NCBI RefSeq assembly: GCF_024296865.1
Contig: NZ_CP101134.1
Span: 62,001 to 126,000, forward strand
Origin: Sphingobacterium sp. LZ7M1
Lineage (GTDB): Bacteria; Bacteroidota; Bacteroidia; Sphingobacteriales; Sphingobacteriaceae
DNA: 64,000 nt
Direction of reading: 5' to 3'
Position numbers and translations under genes: made by a program
The notes under the pieces: model-generated
Database searches by the model: none
What the model saw: the letters and a program-made list of their open reading frames with translations, nothing else
What the model was told of the DNA's origin: nothing
Shown here: positions 16,803 through 26,531 of the stretch, piece by piece
How the letters are laid out: each line of letters starts with the position of its first letter
Position numbering within the stretch: position 1 is the stretch's first letter

Positions 16803-19800
16803 TTAAAATGCAACATTTAGACCGAACATATATGACCTTGCTTGCGGATAGATGCCTCGGTCGATACTCATGATACCACCACCGATTTCAGGGTCGTATC
16901 CTGTATATTTCGTGAAGGTCATCAGGTTCTCAGCCATGGCATATAGCCTGATTTTTTGAAGTCCGATCCTTCTGGTCAGTTCCGAAGGGATGGAATATCC
17001 GATCTGAACGGTTTTCAGGCGGAAGTAGCTTCCATCCTCCAAATAGAATTCGGAAGGATTCGTGAAGTTATTGTTCGCATCGGCATCCGTTAAACGTGGA
17101 TAGTCGTTCGAACTGCCTTCTCCTGTCCATCTTCCCAAAGCTCGTGTAGAGTAATTGGCATTGTTGATGTCTAGCCTTCTCAACCCTTGGAATACCTTGT
17201 TTCCAGCTACCCCTTGTCCGAAGATTAGGGCATCAAAATTATTCCACTCTAGGTTCAGGGTGAAACCGAAAGACCAGTTAGGTGTCGGATCGCCGATAAA
17301 GGTTCTGTCATTTGCGTCGATTGCGCCATTGCCATCTAGATCAGCCCATTTGAAATCTCCTGGACGTGCATTCGGCTGGATCAAAGCGCCTTCTGCGCTC
17401 TTGTATGCTTCAATCTCTGCTTGGTTCTGGAAGATACCCATGGTCTTGAAACCATAGAATGAGTTGAAAGCTTCGCCTACCATGGTACGGGTGATGTTGT
17501 AGGTCGATGCCTGGAAGCCAGCTCCGTTCAGGAAGCTCACGCCCGCACCGATATCGGTCACCTCATTCTTCAGGTAGGATGCATTTCCGTTCAAGGCGAA
17601 ATTGACTTCTCCTAGTCGGTTTTTGTAGCCCAATTCCAGCTCCACACCTGTATTTTTCATGTCCGCAACATTGGCTGCAGGGTTTCCAATTGCCCCAACA
17701 TAACCTGGGATACGTGGATTCTGTAAAATACCGGTCGTTACTTTATTGAACCAATCGAAGGTCAGGTTGAAGTTCCTCAAAAAGGACAACTCCAAACCTA
17801 TGTTGGCCTGACTGGTCTGCTCCCATTTCAGGTCTGGGTTTGATGGTGCATTCGGGCTATTTCCTACGGTATAGATGTCCGTCAAGCCGATAGTGTAATT
17901 ACGTCCGCCACCGATAGTGGAAAGGAAAGCAAAATCACCGATGTTGTCATTACCTACTACCCCGTATCCTCCGCGGATCTTCAACATGTTGATATGTGGG
18001 TTGTCGATTAGGAAATCTTCCTTGCTAACGACCCAACCTAATGAGAAAGACGGGAAGATACCGTACTTGTTGTTGGCTCCAAAACGGGATGATCCGTCTC
18101 TTCTGATCAATCCTTCAGCCAAGTACTTTTCCTTGTAATTATAGTTTAATCTGGCAAATAAGGAGGAAACCGTATGGCCTACATTCTCGTATCCTGATGA
18201 ATTCTTTTGGTCTGCCGGAACGGTATAGTTCAGGGAGGCATCATCAAAATTATTGACAGGAATATCAAAATAAGTTACGGCTATACCTCTCGCGCGGTTA
18301 TCATAGTACGCTCCTTGACCCACCAATGCGGAAATATTATGGTCTTGGATGGTATATTGATAGGAAATGGTGTTCTCTAAGTTCCAATCAAAACCTCTGT
18401 TCGTTCCACGGGTAAAGTCGTTCTGTGCCCTCTTCATTACCGCATTCAGGTAATACACAGGAGTGAAGCTCTCATTTCCCCAAAAGGATAGCTTTGAACC
18501 TAAGGTAGAACGGATTTTTAGGCCCTTGATAGGCTCTAACTCACCATATACATTACCTATGATATTGTCTGACCATCCATGGTTGCCTAAACGGGTTTGG
18601 ATATAAGCCAATGGATTCGACATCTCCTGGGCAACAAATTGGGAAATTCCATAAGGGTTGCCGTTTGGGTCGCGTGGAACCGCCTGTGACGCATAAGGTA
18701 AGCTTGGGTTATTGATCACCGATGGATCGGTGATGATCAATGGCGTAGTCGGATCTAAGTTGATGGCCGATGACAATGGTCCACCGAACTCACTGTTGGT
18801 GTTCCCTACACCTTGTCCTTTTTCATGGGAATAACCTAGGTTTTGACCAAATTTCAACCATTTGGCAACCTTATGTTCCGAGTTTAAACGGATGTTTGTT
18901 CTTTTATAGTTGGAAATCTCCGAGGCTACGATGCCCTCTTGACTCAATAGACCGAAAGAAGTGTAGAAGGTAGAAACCTCGTTTCCTCCGCTGATGCTGA
19001 GTTCATGGTTCTGGCGGAATGCATTTCTATTGAAGATATGTTCTTGCCAATCTGTTCCTTCTCCTAATGAAGCCGGATCTTGGAAAGGCAGGGCATTTCC
19101 TGCTGCCAAAGCAGCCTCATTTCTCAGGGTTGCATATTCCGTGGCATTCAACAGGCTCAGTTTTCTTGCCGGAGCTGAACTGCCCAAGAATGTGTTGTAA
19201 TTGATACGGATCGCTCCCTGTGCACCTTTCTTGGTGGTAACAAGGATAACACCTGCAGCCGCTCTAGCACCGTAGATCGCTTGTGAGGAAGCATCTTTCA
19301 ACACTTCGATAGATTCGATGTCCGATTGGTTCAGGTAGCTGATACCGCCCGCATCAACAACCACTCCATCGACAACCCATAATGGGTTATTGTTTCCGAA
19401 CGTTGTGAATCCACGGATCCTAATGGTGGATGAAGCTCCTGGTTCCCCGGAATTGGAAGCGATGGTTAGTCCTGAGGCTCTACCTTGAAGGGACTGTTCC
19501 AATCGGGTAACTGGCATAGTCTCCAGGTCGCTGCCTTTCACACTACTGATGGCTCCGGTGACAACGCTCTTTTTCTGCGTTCCATAACCAACGACTACGA
19601 TCTCTTCTAATTCGTCCAAGCCGTCTTCTAACTGTACATTATAGACTCCAGATTGCCCTACTTCGATACTCTTGGAGAGCTTCCCAATTTGGGAGAACTT
19701 CACCGTGGCACTGCTGCCCGGAAACTCAAGGGTATACTGCCCCTCAAAATCTGTACTCGTAGCTTGTCTTTTACCTTCGACAGTTACCGTCACACCAGAG

Positions 19801-19922
19801 ATGGGTTCTCCAGTACTTGATGAGGTAACCTGTCCACGGATCGATAAAGTCTGCGCTTTCAGATCCGTCACAGAAATACACATGCAAATCAAGATGAATG
19901 CATGCAAAATTTTTAATCTCAT
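16803..19922 (-). CDS. SusC/RagA-family TonB-dependent transporter
   Basis: 1039 aa from the ATG at 19922, which begins a clear signal peptide (MRLKILHAFILICMCISV). A carboxypeptidase-D-like regulatory domain follows (SIRGQVTSSSTGEPISGVTV), then EEIVVVGYGTQKKSVVTGAI, the plug, and a large barrel ending in the aromatic strand YMFGLNVAF. Imports oligosaccharides across the outer membrane using TonB energy, as a pair with the SusD downstream. It is first in the four-gene operon, and the LuxR-type propeller regulator lies immediately upstream on the same strand. Confidence 0.95.
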   Translation of the reverse strand: MRLKILHAFILICMCISVTDLKAQTLSIRGQVTSSSTGEPISGVTVTVEGKRQATSTDFEGQYTLEFPGSSATVKFSQIGKLSKSIEVGQSGVYNVQLEDGLDELEEIVVVGYGTQKKSVVTGAISSVKGSDLETMPVTRLEQSLQGRASGLTIASNSGEPGASSTIRIRGFTTFGNNNPLWVVDGVVVDAGGISYLNQSDIESIEVLKDASSQAIYGARAAAGVILVTTKKGAQGAIRINYNTFLGSSAPARKLSLLNATEYATLRNEAALAAGNALPFQDPASLGEGTDWQEHIFNRNAFRQNHELSISGGNEVSTFYTSFGLLSQEGIVASEISNYKRTNIRLNSEHKVAKWLKFGQNLGYSHEKGQGVGNTNSEFGGPLSSAINLDPTTPLIITDPSVINNPSLPYASQAVPRDPNGNPYGISQFVAQEMSNPLAYIQTRLGNHGWSDNIIGNVYGELEPIKGLKIRSTLGSKLSFWGNESFTPVYYLNAVMKRAQNDFTRGTNRGFDWNLENTISYQYTIQDHNISALVGQGAYYDNRARGIAVTYFDIPVNNFDDASLNYTVPADQKNSSGYENVGHTVSSLFARLNYNYKEKYLAEGLIRRDGSSRFGANNKYGIFPSFSLGWVVSKEDFLIDNPHINMLKIRGGYGVVGNDNIGDFAFLSTIGGGRNYTIGLTDIYTVGNSPNAPSNPDLKWEQTSQANIGLELSFLRNFNLTFDWFNKVTTGILQNPRIPGYVGAIGNPAANVADMKNTGVELELGYKNRLGEVNFALNGNASYLKNEVTDIGAGVSFLNGAGFQASTYNITRTMVGEAFNSFYGFKTMGIFQNQAEIEAYKSAEGALIQPNARPGDFKWADLDGNGAIDANDRTFIGDPTPNWSFGFTLNLEWNNFDALIFGQGVAGNKVFQGLRRLDINNANYSTRALGRWTGEGSSNDYPRLTDADANNNFTNPSEFYLEDGSYFRLKTVQIGYSIPSELTRRIGLQKIRLYAMAENLMTFTKYTGYDPEIGGGIMSIDRGIYPQARSYMFGLNVAF

Positions 19923-20210
19923 AAAAGGAAAATAAATTAACATGGTGATATAATTGAAAAATCATGCAGGCTTGGTTATGGCCTTTTCATGATAAATCAA
20001 AGATATTGTGGAGAAGAATATTCTGTATTTTTTAGGTTAAACAATTACCACTACATCAGAGAATTTTTTGACTCATTCCTTCTGTTTGGTACACTACAGC
20101 TACCCTACAGCGTTATTGTTAACAACTGATAATCAGCACTGTATAATTACGGTTTTCCCTCAGTGCTGTTTGTACCTATTTTGGGGATTCAGGCAAATAT
20201 TTCCCTTGTC

Positions 20211-23117
20211 TTAATTTGGTGTCTCAGGTTTTGCAAACTCCAATAGGTAGTTATAAAGGTTGATTTCTGGGTCTATCTTCAGTTTTTTTCTAAGCCTATA
20301 CCGACTTACTTCAACAGCCTTGGCTGTAACATGCATCAACTGCGCAATTTCTTTTGAGGACAGGTTCATCCTTAGGAATGCACATAGCTGCAGCTCTTTT
20401 TGGGTCAGGTCGGGATGCTCTTTCTTCAAGCGCAAAAAGAAGTTTTCATTGGCATGATTGAAGTGAATATTGAATTTCTCCCAATCATCATTGGTTTGTT
20501 CTGCCGATCGGATGATCCGGGTCAATTGCTTGAAATTGCTCTTGAGTTCCGCATCTTTTATGCCTTCCATGGATCGGTTTATCCCTTCCTTAATCTTTCC
20601 AAGGGCCTCACCGCGCTGAATAATGTTCATGGTTAAATTGGCCAATTCCTTGTCCATATAACCTATTTCCGCCTCTAGGTTTTGATTGCGTAACTTGATG
20701 ACTTCCTTTTCTTTTTTCTCGATTTCCAATTGGGTAAGCTGAAGCTCCTGCTGATGGACCCTTCTCAGTTTTTTGCGCTGCATGGCCAAAATCCAGAAAG
20801 GGAAGGAGATAAAGAATATGGCATACAGCACATACATGAAGGGATGTAGGTACCAAGGTGGAGCAACTGTAAAGGCAATTGTAGCTTCTTCAGATTCATT
20901 TCCTACTCCATTGCGGGACTTGACCTTGAAGACATAGTCTCCTGGCCCTAGATTCGTGTATTCCTTTTCTCCTTTGTTGCTCCAAGAGGACCATTTTGTC
21001 TCCAATCCATCCAACAGGTAACTGTATTCTACCTGCTCCTGCTGCTCATAATTTGTTGAACTAAATTCAAAATGAACGGTATTGAAAGCATTGGGGATTT
21101 TCCGGTCTTCAGCCGCAGTGCTACCATTACCTCCATATAGGACCTGTTCCTCTTTGGCCTGATTCGATATCTTGATCAACCGAAGCAATACATTGGGTTT
21201 GATGGCCTTCTCCAGATAACCTTTATAGTCTAGGAGAATCCCGCCCTTCTGTCCATTGATAAAGACATTCTCTAGATCATGTACATACACGGACTCAAAT
21301 CCTCCCAATATCTTTCCATTCAACATCGGAAAATGATTGAGAATGAATGGATGCTGCTTACTGCTTTTTGAATAATCCAGGACGCTCAATCGTTTATTGC
21401 TGACGAACCAGATATTGCCAAACTTGTCTTCCTTCATGTACTGAATCGGCAGACCATTTAATGCCGCAAAATCTGCTGATTTTACAAATTGATCGGCCTT
21501 TTCGTCATATTCATAGATATAGTTGGGATTACAGACAATCACCTTGTTCTTGATAAAGAACAGATAGTTGTGGAGGATAGAAGACTCTGCCTCAGGCAGG
21601 GTATATGATTTTTCCTTGACGACCTCCTTGAAGTCTTTCGACAACCAAAGCTTCGACACTCCACGATAGGGGTGGGACACCCAAACGGCATTTGCATTAT
21701 CATCATAATGAATGAATCGCAGCGATTCATTGGACTTGTTGATATGGCCCAACTCATTAAAATTATTGCCATCAAAGCCAATCAACCATAAACCTGCATA
21801 AGTACCCGCTATCAATCGCTCAAACGGCAGGACCCGCGTGGTGGCTTTGTGAAGCCATGTCCCGATGGATCTATAGATCGCATTCGCCTGATCGCCCTTG
21901 ATCTCAAAACTTCCGTCCTCATGTGCCATCAAAAGTCTGCCATTGAATTCATTTAAAGACCACACCTGTCCATCGCTATGTGCTATCTTTTTGAAATGAG
22001 CTTGAGACATTCCAATATCCTTACCTCTATTGCCATTGAGCAAATCGGTCGCATAAAGGCCATTTGACGTTCCTATAAACAGTCGGCCCCCATAAATTAG
22101 GTGCGAATACGCGCTGACTGTTGTGTTTTGATCCGGCTGTATATACCCGACACTGCTGTTGATGGTGATATAGTCTATGCCATCATCGGTTGCTAGCCAT
22201 AGATTGGAGTTTTTATCGGTAAATATAGCTCGTATATGGTTGGTCTGCAGACCGCCCTTGTAGACGTAATGTTGCATCACATCCCCAGAGGCATTGATGA
22301 TAAATAATCCTCCAGAATTGGTGCCTATTGCATATCGGTCATTCTCAAGATCTTGCAGACAAGAAATGCGATAGGAATTGAGATTGGTATAGCCTTTAAT
22401 AATTTTAGGGGCAAGCTGTCCATTGATATAGGTATACAGACCGTTCCGAAGGGTAGAGATGAGTAGGGTGTCTGCATTATAACTGACGATATCCGTAATC
22501 ACATCAGAGGCGATGTCCGTAGATTTTAATATGGATTTCCAGATGCCATTTTCATACCGCATCAAGCCCATTTCGGCTTCATACGCATACATATCACCCT
22601 TCACCTGTCCCAAGAACTGCCAGCTGCTCTTGGCCCGGTCCACCACCATCTTATCATGACTGAGTCTAAAGATATACAGGGAGGTATGGAAGAAGATGTC
22701 ATCTCCCAATATTTCCGTATGCCAAACATCAGAGAAAAACCGCTCAGATTCCTGTAGCTTCTCTTTCAGGGAATGGAAGACCAACATGCCTTTATCATCA
22801 CCTTCAAAATACCCAAGTTCATCCTGTCCACCTACATATATCCGGTCATTCTTGTCAATGGCCACCGAGCGAACCACAGTGGCATTTGGAAGTGGGTGAA
22901 TCCGCCAGTTTCTGCCATCAAAGGATAGTAAACCTTCATTGTTCCCAAAATACATGACCCCTTTGGAATCTTGGGCCACACACCAATTCTGCAATCCCCC
23001 CTTATAGATGCTGCTTGTATAATTGAATATCTGTGGTTTAGAAATGGTGCCCTGCGCAAAACTATCCAGTGAAATAAATAATAATATCAGAAATAGAAAT
23101 CTAAAGCAATAGTTCAT
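20211..23117 (-). CDS. Propeller/Y_Y_Y sensor regulator with LuxR-type HTH
   Basis: 968 aa, signal peptide at the N terminus. Two-component-regulator propeller repeats fill about residues 30-650, followed by a Y_Y_Y domain (about 690-750; YSYLLDGLETKWSSWSNKGE, YTNLGPGDYVFKVKSRNG). One membrane segment at about 755-778, a coiled coil at about 780-850, then a LuxR-type HTH at about 895-960 (LTQKELQLCAFLRMNLSSKE, VEVSRYRLRKKL). There is no histidine kinase or receiver domain, so DNA binding is directly linked to the sensor. It lies just upstream of the SusC operon on the same strand and is the obvious regulator of this beta-glucan locus; the sensed ligand is probably an oligosaccharide. Confidence 0.9.
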   Translation of the reverse strand: MNYCFRFLFLILLFISLDSFAQGTISKPQIFNYTSSIYKGGLQNWCVAQDSKGVMYFGNNEGLLSFDGRNWRIHPLPNATVVRSVAIDKNDRIYVGGQDELGYFEGDDKGMLVFHSLKEKLQESERFFSDVWHTEILGDDIFFHTSLYIFRLSHDKMVVDRAKSSWQFLGQVKGDMYAYEAEMGLMRYENGIWKSILKSTDIASDVITDIVSYNADTLLISTLRNGLYTYINGQLAPKIIKGYTNLNSYRISCLQDLENDRYAIGTNSGGLFIINASGDVMQHYVYKGGLQTNHIRAIFTDKNSNLWLATDDGIDYITINSSVGYIQPDQNTTVSAYSHLIYGGRLFIGTSNGLYATDLLNGNRGKDIGMSQAHFKKIAHSDGQVWSLNEFNGRLLMAHEDGSFEIKGDQANAIYRSIGTWLHKATTRVLPFERLIAGTYAGLWLIGFDGNNFNELGHINKSNESLRFIHYDDNANAVWVSHPYRGVSKLWLSKDFKEVVKEKSYTLPEAESSILHNYLFFIKNKVIVCNPNYIYEYDEKADQFVKSADFAALNGLPIQYMKEDKFGNIWFVSNKRLSVLDYSKSSKQHPFILNHFPMLNGKILGGFESVYVHDLENVFINGQKGGILLDYKGYLEKAIKPNVLLRLIKISNQAKEEQVLYGGNGSTAAEDRKIPNAFNTVHFEFSSTNYEQQEQVEYSYLLDGLETKWSSWSNKGEKEYTNLGPGDYVFKVKSRNGVGNESEEATIAFTVAPPWYLHPFMYVLYAIFFISFPFWILAMQRKKLRRVHQQELQLTQLEIEKKEKEVIKLRNQNLEAEIGYMDKELANLTMNIIQRGEALGKIKEGINRSMEGIKDAELKSNFKQLTRIIRSAEQTNDDWEKFNIHFNHANENFFLRLKKEHPDLTQKELQLCAFLRMNLSSKEIAQLMHVTAKAVEVSRYRLRKKLKIDPEINLYNYLLEFAKPETPN

Positions 23118-23269
23118 AAAAAAGTATTGGGGGATAACCTATAGGTTAAAATTCGCTATGTAATATTACAAAATAAATATTTAAAAAGATTGTTGCAACA
23201 AGCTATAGTACATAATGATGCATTAAAGGGCATACCGAAGGATAGATTCCCCTCTGTGTTTGATTTCCT

Positions 23270-24178
23270 TTAAATTTCAAGGAAGTTAAAAATTATGCCT
23301 ATCCTACCTTGCCAATAACTTCTGGAAACAGCATTCAAGCGGGTATAACCTTGCGTTCCATCCGCCATAAACGCCAAATCATTTCCATCAGCTGTATGGC
23401 CGTAATGGTAGCCTAAGTCCAGGAGTAACCTTAAGTTTTGATGGACAGTCCAAATAGGTGATATCGATGCTGAAACTTGATACCCTTTTGCGGTATGTTC
23501 AAAGCTTTTTGGATGGGCAAATTGAGTCATCAGGTTCCAATTACCCTCCGCGCGATAGTTGATTTGATGATATTGAAGGTTTGTTTGGAAGGCTAGCCTT
23601 TCCATTGGCTTATAAATCATGTTGACACCTGCATATGGTCCCTTCCAATTCGTTTTATAGGAACTGTTTAACGTATTGCCTCCCTGCTCGATTCCATCAT
23701 CTGACAACCAATAGTTATGCGAGGAAGTCTTATATCCAACCAATGGCTCTATATCCAAAGATTCACTTGGCTGAAAAGAATAAGCTAGATGGCCATAAAA
23801 GGAATGGTCAGAGCCTTTCTTGTTTTTTATTTGGAGTTGATAGGAGGGATTGGTTCGATTATCTCCCAAATAATCGATATCTGAAACATTGCCGCTTAGG
23901 GTCTTTCCAAAACTTCCTCCAGCTTCTACAGAAAACTTAGGAGTAAATTTAAATCGAGAAGCAATGGAAAAGTCTGCAATGACCAACTCTGTCCACTCCA
24001 GCTCTGATTTGATATTGGGGTTAGTACCCTCTAAATTTCCAGCAATGGACCAATCCATTTTTTCCAACCTTAATCCGGTTTTGCCCACAAAGATCAAACG
24101 ATCTTGGCTTTGTGCACAGGTCAAAGCAGGTACAAAGTACCCTAAAATTGCAAGGAAAATGATTCTATAATGAAGCAT
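23270..24178 (-). CDS. Outer-membrane beta-barrel protein, possibly omptin-like
   Basis: 302 aa from the ATG at 24178, which gives a signal peptide ending LTCAQS. The mature part alternates polar and hydrophobic residues, rich in Tyr/Trp/Gly, and ends in a typical barrel strand (RIGIIFNFLEI). The spacing of long strands (SFYGHLAYSFQPSESLDIEP, YAGVNMIYKPMERLAFQTNL) resembles ten-stranded omptin/Pom-like barrels, but I did not find a convincing catalytic Asp/His set, so protease activity is not claimed. It lies between a GH16 gene and the LuxR-type regulator on the same strand, with a terminator-like palindrome separating it from the GH16 gene. The role in glucan use is unknown. Confidence 0.6.
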   Translation of the reverse strand: MLHYRIIFLAILGYFVPALTCAQSQDRLIFVGKTGLRLEKMDWSIAGNLEGTNPNIKSELEWTELVIADFSIASRFKFTPKFSVEAGGSFGKTLSGNVSDIDYLGDNRTNPSYQLQIKNKKGSDHSFYGHLAYSFQPSESLDIEPLVGYKTSSHNYWLSDDGIEQGGNTLNSSYKTNWKGPYAGVNMIYKPMERLAFQTNLQYHQINYRAEGNWNLMTQFAHPKSFEHTAKGYQVSASISPIWTVHQNLRLLLDLGYHYGHTADGNDLAFMADGTQGYTRLNAVSRSYWQGRIGIIFNFLEI

Positions 24179-24198
24179 AAATCTTGTTAACAAAAACA

Positions 24199-24226
24199 CC
24201 AGTGATCCATTGGACCACTGGCTTTT
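24199..24226. terminator. Terminator-like palindrome between GH16 and barrel genes
   Basis: The arms CCAGTGATCCA and TGGACCACTGG face each other with one mismatch, and T-runs are present on both strands (CTTTTTGG on plus, GTTTTTG on minus). It should reduce read-through from the GH16 gene into the barrel gene. Confidence 0.6.
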
Positions 24227-24245
24227 TGGGAATTTATTATTCTAA

Positions 24246-25502
24246 CTAATTATATGCAAAGGTTTCCCATGCTTGGGGATAATCTCGTTCGCAGGTCATT
24301 GCCTTAAGTCCATTCTCTGAGGAAACATATTTACCATTATTTCCCTTTAATGCGACCCTTCCATCAGGCATGACCTCCCAGGTGAACTTTTCCCAGTCCC
24401 CCATGTTTTCTCGGTCACAAGTCATGGGCTTAAGACCGTTTTCGGAAGAGAGATACTTATTCATGCTCCGTAGGCCAACCTTTCCATTTCCGGCGTCAAC
24501 CACGGTAAATTGCTCCCATGCCTGTGCATTTGGCTTATTACAGAAAATAGGGCTTTTACCGTCCTGACCAGTTACATAAAGATTATTGCTTCCTTTCAAG
24601 CTGATTGTACGCCCGATGACAGAGCTGTTTTCCATCTTATAAACACGGACATAATCTACTTCCATTCTTCTAGGCCAGATATTTGGATCTGGATCACCTC
24701 CCCAATCTCCGCCTACCGCTAGATTCAGGATGATGTGGAAATCGTGGTTGAATGGCCAAGAACCCCAACCCGAATAGTCGTTATGTACCGTATAGTATTT
24801 ATTGTTGTCGACAAAGAAGTCGATGCGGTCAGGAGACCACTCGACGGCATATACGTGATAGTTCGAGGTCGCATCGCCCACATAGGTTTTTCCGGTGCGC
24901 TGGTTGCCAATCCTGAAATAATAATCCCGGCTATGCACAGAACCATGGATATTGTTCTGGTCCTTGCCCACATGCTCCAAGATGTCAATTTCACCACAGT
25001 TTGGCCACCAGTAATTGGTCGTATTGTTCCAGCCATATTTAGTTTCATCATTTGGATAAAGCCAAAAAGCTGGCCATGTTCCCCAACCTGAAGGAATTTT
25101 AATGCGAGCTTCCATCCTGCCGTAGGTCCAGCCAGCTTTAGAGTTTAAGCGGCCTGAAGTGTACTCATGTCCATTCCCCCAATCCCTTCTCGCTTCAATG
25201 ATCAGGTTTCCATTCTCAACACGCGTGTTTTCAAGCCTATTGGTATAAGCCTGTTTCTCGTTGTTTACCTGTCCTGGATTCCAAATGACGTGGCTCCATT
25301 TCTGACTGTTGGGTTGGCCAGAGTAATTGAACTCATCAGACCATACCAAGCTGTAGGTAGCTGCGCGTGCAGTTGCCTTAAATTCTTCGACTTGGTTTTC
25401 AGTGATTGTAGTCTCCTTTTCGCAGGAAACCATTCCGAGCAATGTAAAGAGGGACATAGCCCAAGTGACGCTCTGTGTCCATTTAATTTGAAAGATTCTC
25501 AT
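24246..25502 (-). CDS. GH16 beta-glucanase lipoprotein with fascin-like C-terminal module
   Basis: 418 aa. Lipobox LLGMVSC (Cys27). GH16 domain at about residues 50-285 with the signature GEIDILEHVG (Glu171, Asp173, Glu176) and aromatic subsite residues. From residue 290 to the end there are three beta-trefoil/fascin-like repeats marked by NNLYVTGQDG, NKYLSSENGLKPMTCDRE and GKYVSSENGLKAMTCERD. Such modules usually bind carbohydrate. It is the first gene of a minus-strand group in the same locus as the second GH16 gene and the SusC/D pair. The two enzymes differ in size and accessory module, suggesting division of labour on a beta-1,3-type glucan. It ends with TAG. Confidence 0.9.
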   Translation of the reverse strand: MRIFQIKWTQSVTWAMSLFTLLGMVSCEKETTITENQVEEFKATARAATYSLVWSDEFNYSGQPNSQKWSHVIWNPGQVNNEKQAYTNRLENTRVENGNLIIEARRDWGNGHEYTSGRLNSKAGWTYGRMEARIKIPSGWGTWPAFWLYPNDETKYGWNNTTNYWWPNCGEIDILEHVGKDQNNIHGSVHSRDYYFRIGNQRTGKTYVGDATSNYHVYAVEWSPDRIDFFVDNNKYYTVHNDYSGWGSWPFNHDFHIILNLAVGGDWGGDPDPNIWPRRMEVDYVRVYKMENSSVIGRTISLKGSNNLYVTGQDGKSPIFCNKPNAQAWEQFTVVDAGNGKVGLRSMNKYLSSENGLKPMTCDRENMGDWEKFTWEVMPDGRVALKGNNGKYVSSENGLKAMTCERDYPQAWETFAYN

Positions 25503-25995
25503 AATAAATTTGGTTTATAGTTTAATTGTGATTTTCTTTATCATTGGTTATTCAAAATCCCTGGTCTATGCCGCCCGTATTCCCCAAGACGGATTAAAAT
25601 TTCGAGATAGGAAAATCCATTATTAAAGTTCCAACAAAACTTTTATGCGAGAGTAAAATCATGGCCCTACATTGTCACTACAGAATGAAGGATTTTGAGA
25701 TGTTTAAACGAAAATATCATACACAAATACACTACAGTTTTATGTTAATTCATTAATATTCAGAACGTTAGTTTTTGTAAAATTTTTATTACTTCAATAG
25801 GTCGCAATAGCCCTTTATTGACTGGAAAGGGGCTGTATAAATTAAAAGTGTATTTGGGAAGTGTAATTATTAATCCAAAATATTTAACCGGAGAGCATGG
25901 TACGTGTTATAGAAATTCTCCCATCTCTAGCTGTTCGATAAAGAAGAATCTTATTTTTTAGTAAATTAGTTGGAGCAATCATTAATGTGTATCAA
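25503..25995. other. Divergent upstream region of the GH16 gene and the TA pair
   Basis: About 490 bp of AT-rich sequence that must hold the minus-strand promoter of the GH16 gene and the plus-strand promoter of the toxin-antitoxin pair. I see no convincing operator palindrome, terminator or small gene. Confidence 0.4.
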
Positions 25996-26190
25996 ATGGA
26001 AATTACCATAAAAATAGATAAGCGTAGCAAGCAAGCAAAGGTATTCTATGAATACCTGAAAACACTTCCATTTGTAGAGATTCAAGAATCTCGATATAAT
26101 AAGGAAACAGAAAAAGCGATAAAAGAGGCTAAATCTGGTAAGACAACCAAAACGAGTCTCGATGAATTTAGAAAAAAGCTTTTTTCGTAA
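25996..26190 (+). CDS. Antitoxin partner of the YafQ-type toxin
   Basis: 64 aa from the ATG at 25996 (a GTG three codons upstream is the alternative). Small, highly charged: a beta-strand start MEITIKIDKRSKQAKVFYEYL, then a Lys/Glu-rich helical tail ending DEFRKKLFS that would wrap the toxin. It shows no obvious similarity to E. coli DinJ; the call rests on size, charge and its stop codon overlapping the toxin start by one base (TAATG). Autoregulation is likely from family behaviour, but no operator was identified. Confidence 0.7.
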   Translation: MEITIKIDKRSKQAKVFYEYLKTLPFVEIQESRYNKETEKAIKEAKSGKTTKTSLDEFRKKLFS

Positions 26191-26462
26191 TGTACCGGCT
26201 TGAGCTTACCAAAAAATTTAAAAAAGATATTAAAAATGCTAAGAAGCGTGGCCTAAACTTGCTACTCCTTGATGAAGTCGTCACCCAATTAGTTGAAAAA
26301 GGTTCCCTCAAGCCAAAATACAAACCTCACAAGCTGATAGGCAACTATAAAGGTTTTTGGGAGTGTCATATTCAGAACGACTGGCTTTTGATCTGGAAAC
26401 AGGATGAAACTATCAAATTAATTTCATTAACAAGAACTGGATCACATAGTGATTTGTTTTAA
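26190..26462 (+). CDS. yafQ: YafQ-family type II toxin (mRNA interferase)
   Basis: 90 aa. RelE/ParE-superfamily fold with the YafQ set of residues in place: His47, His60, Asp64, Trp65, Arg82, His86 and Phe90, in YKPHKLIG, WECHIQNDWLLIWK and TRTGSHSDLF. These correspond by alignment to the catalytic residues described for E. coli YafQ, which cuts mRNA on the ribosome. The length is normal, so the toxin appears intact. Its start overlaps the antitoxin stop by one base. The pair lies between two glycan-related regulons, a common spot for TA modules in accessory DNA. Confidence 0.85.
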   Translation: MYRLELTKKFKKDIKNAKKRGLNLLLLDEVVTQLVEKGSLKPKYKPHKLIGNYKGFWECHIQNDWLLIWKQDETIKLISLTRTGSHSDLF

Positions 26463-26531
26463 GGCTCAATATTAAAATTCGATTCCTTAATTCATTCATT
26501 TTATGGGAATTTCCTTAATATTCTATAGATT

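Noticed and set aside
24735..25091. 118-codon plus-strand frame opposite the GH16/fascin gene
   Set aside because: It lies wholly opposite a well-supported gene, and its translation has no signal peptide, domain or plausible composition. The same applies to the other long opposite-strand frames, such as 35537-36094 and 37462-38040.
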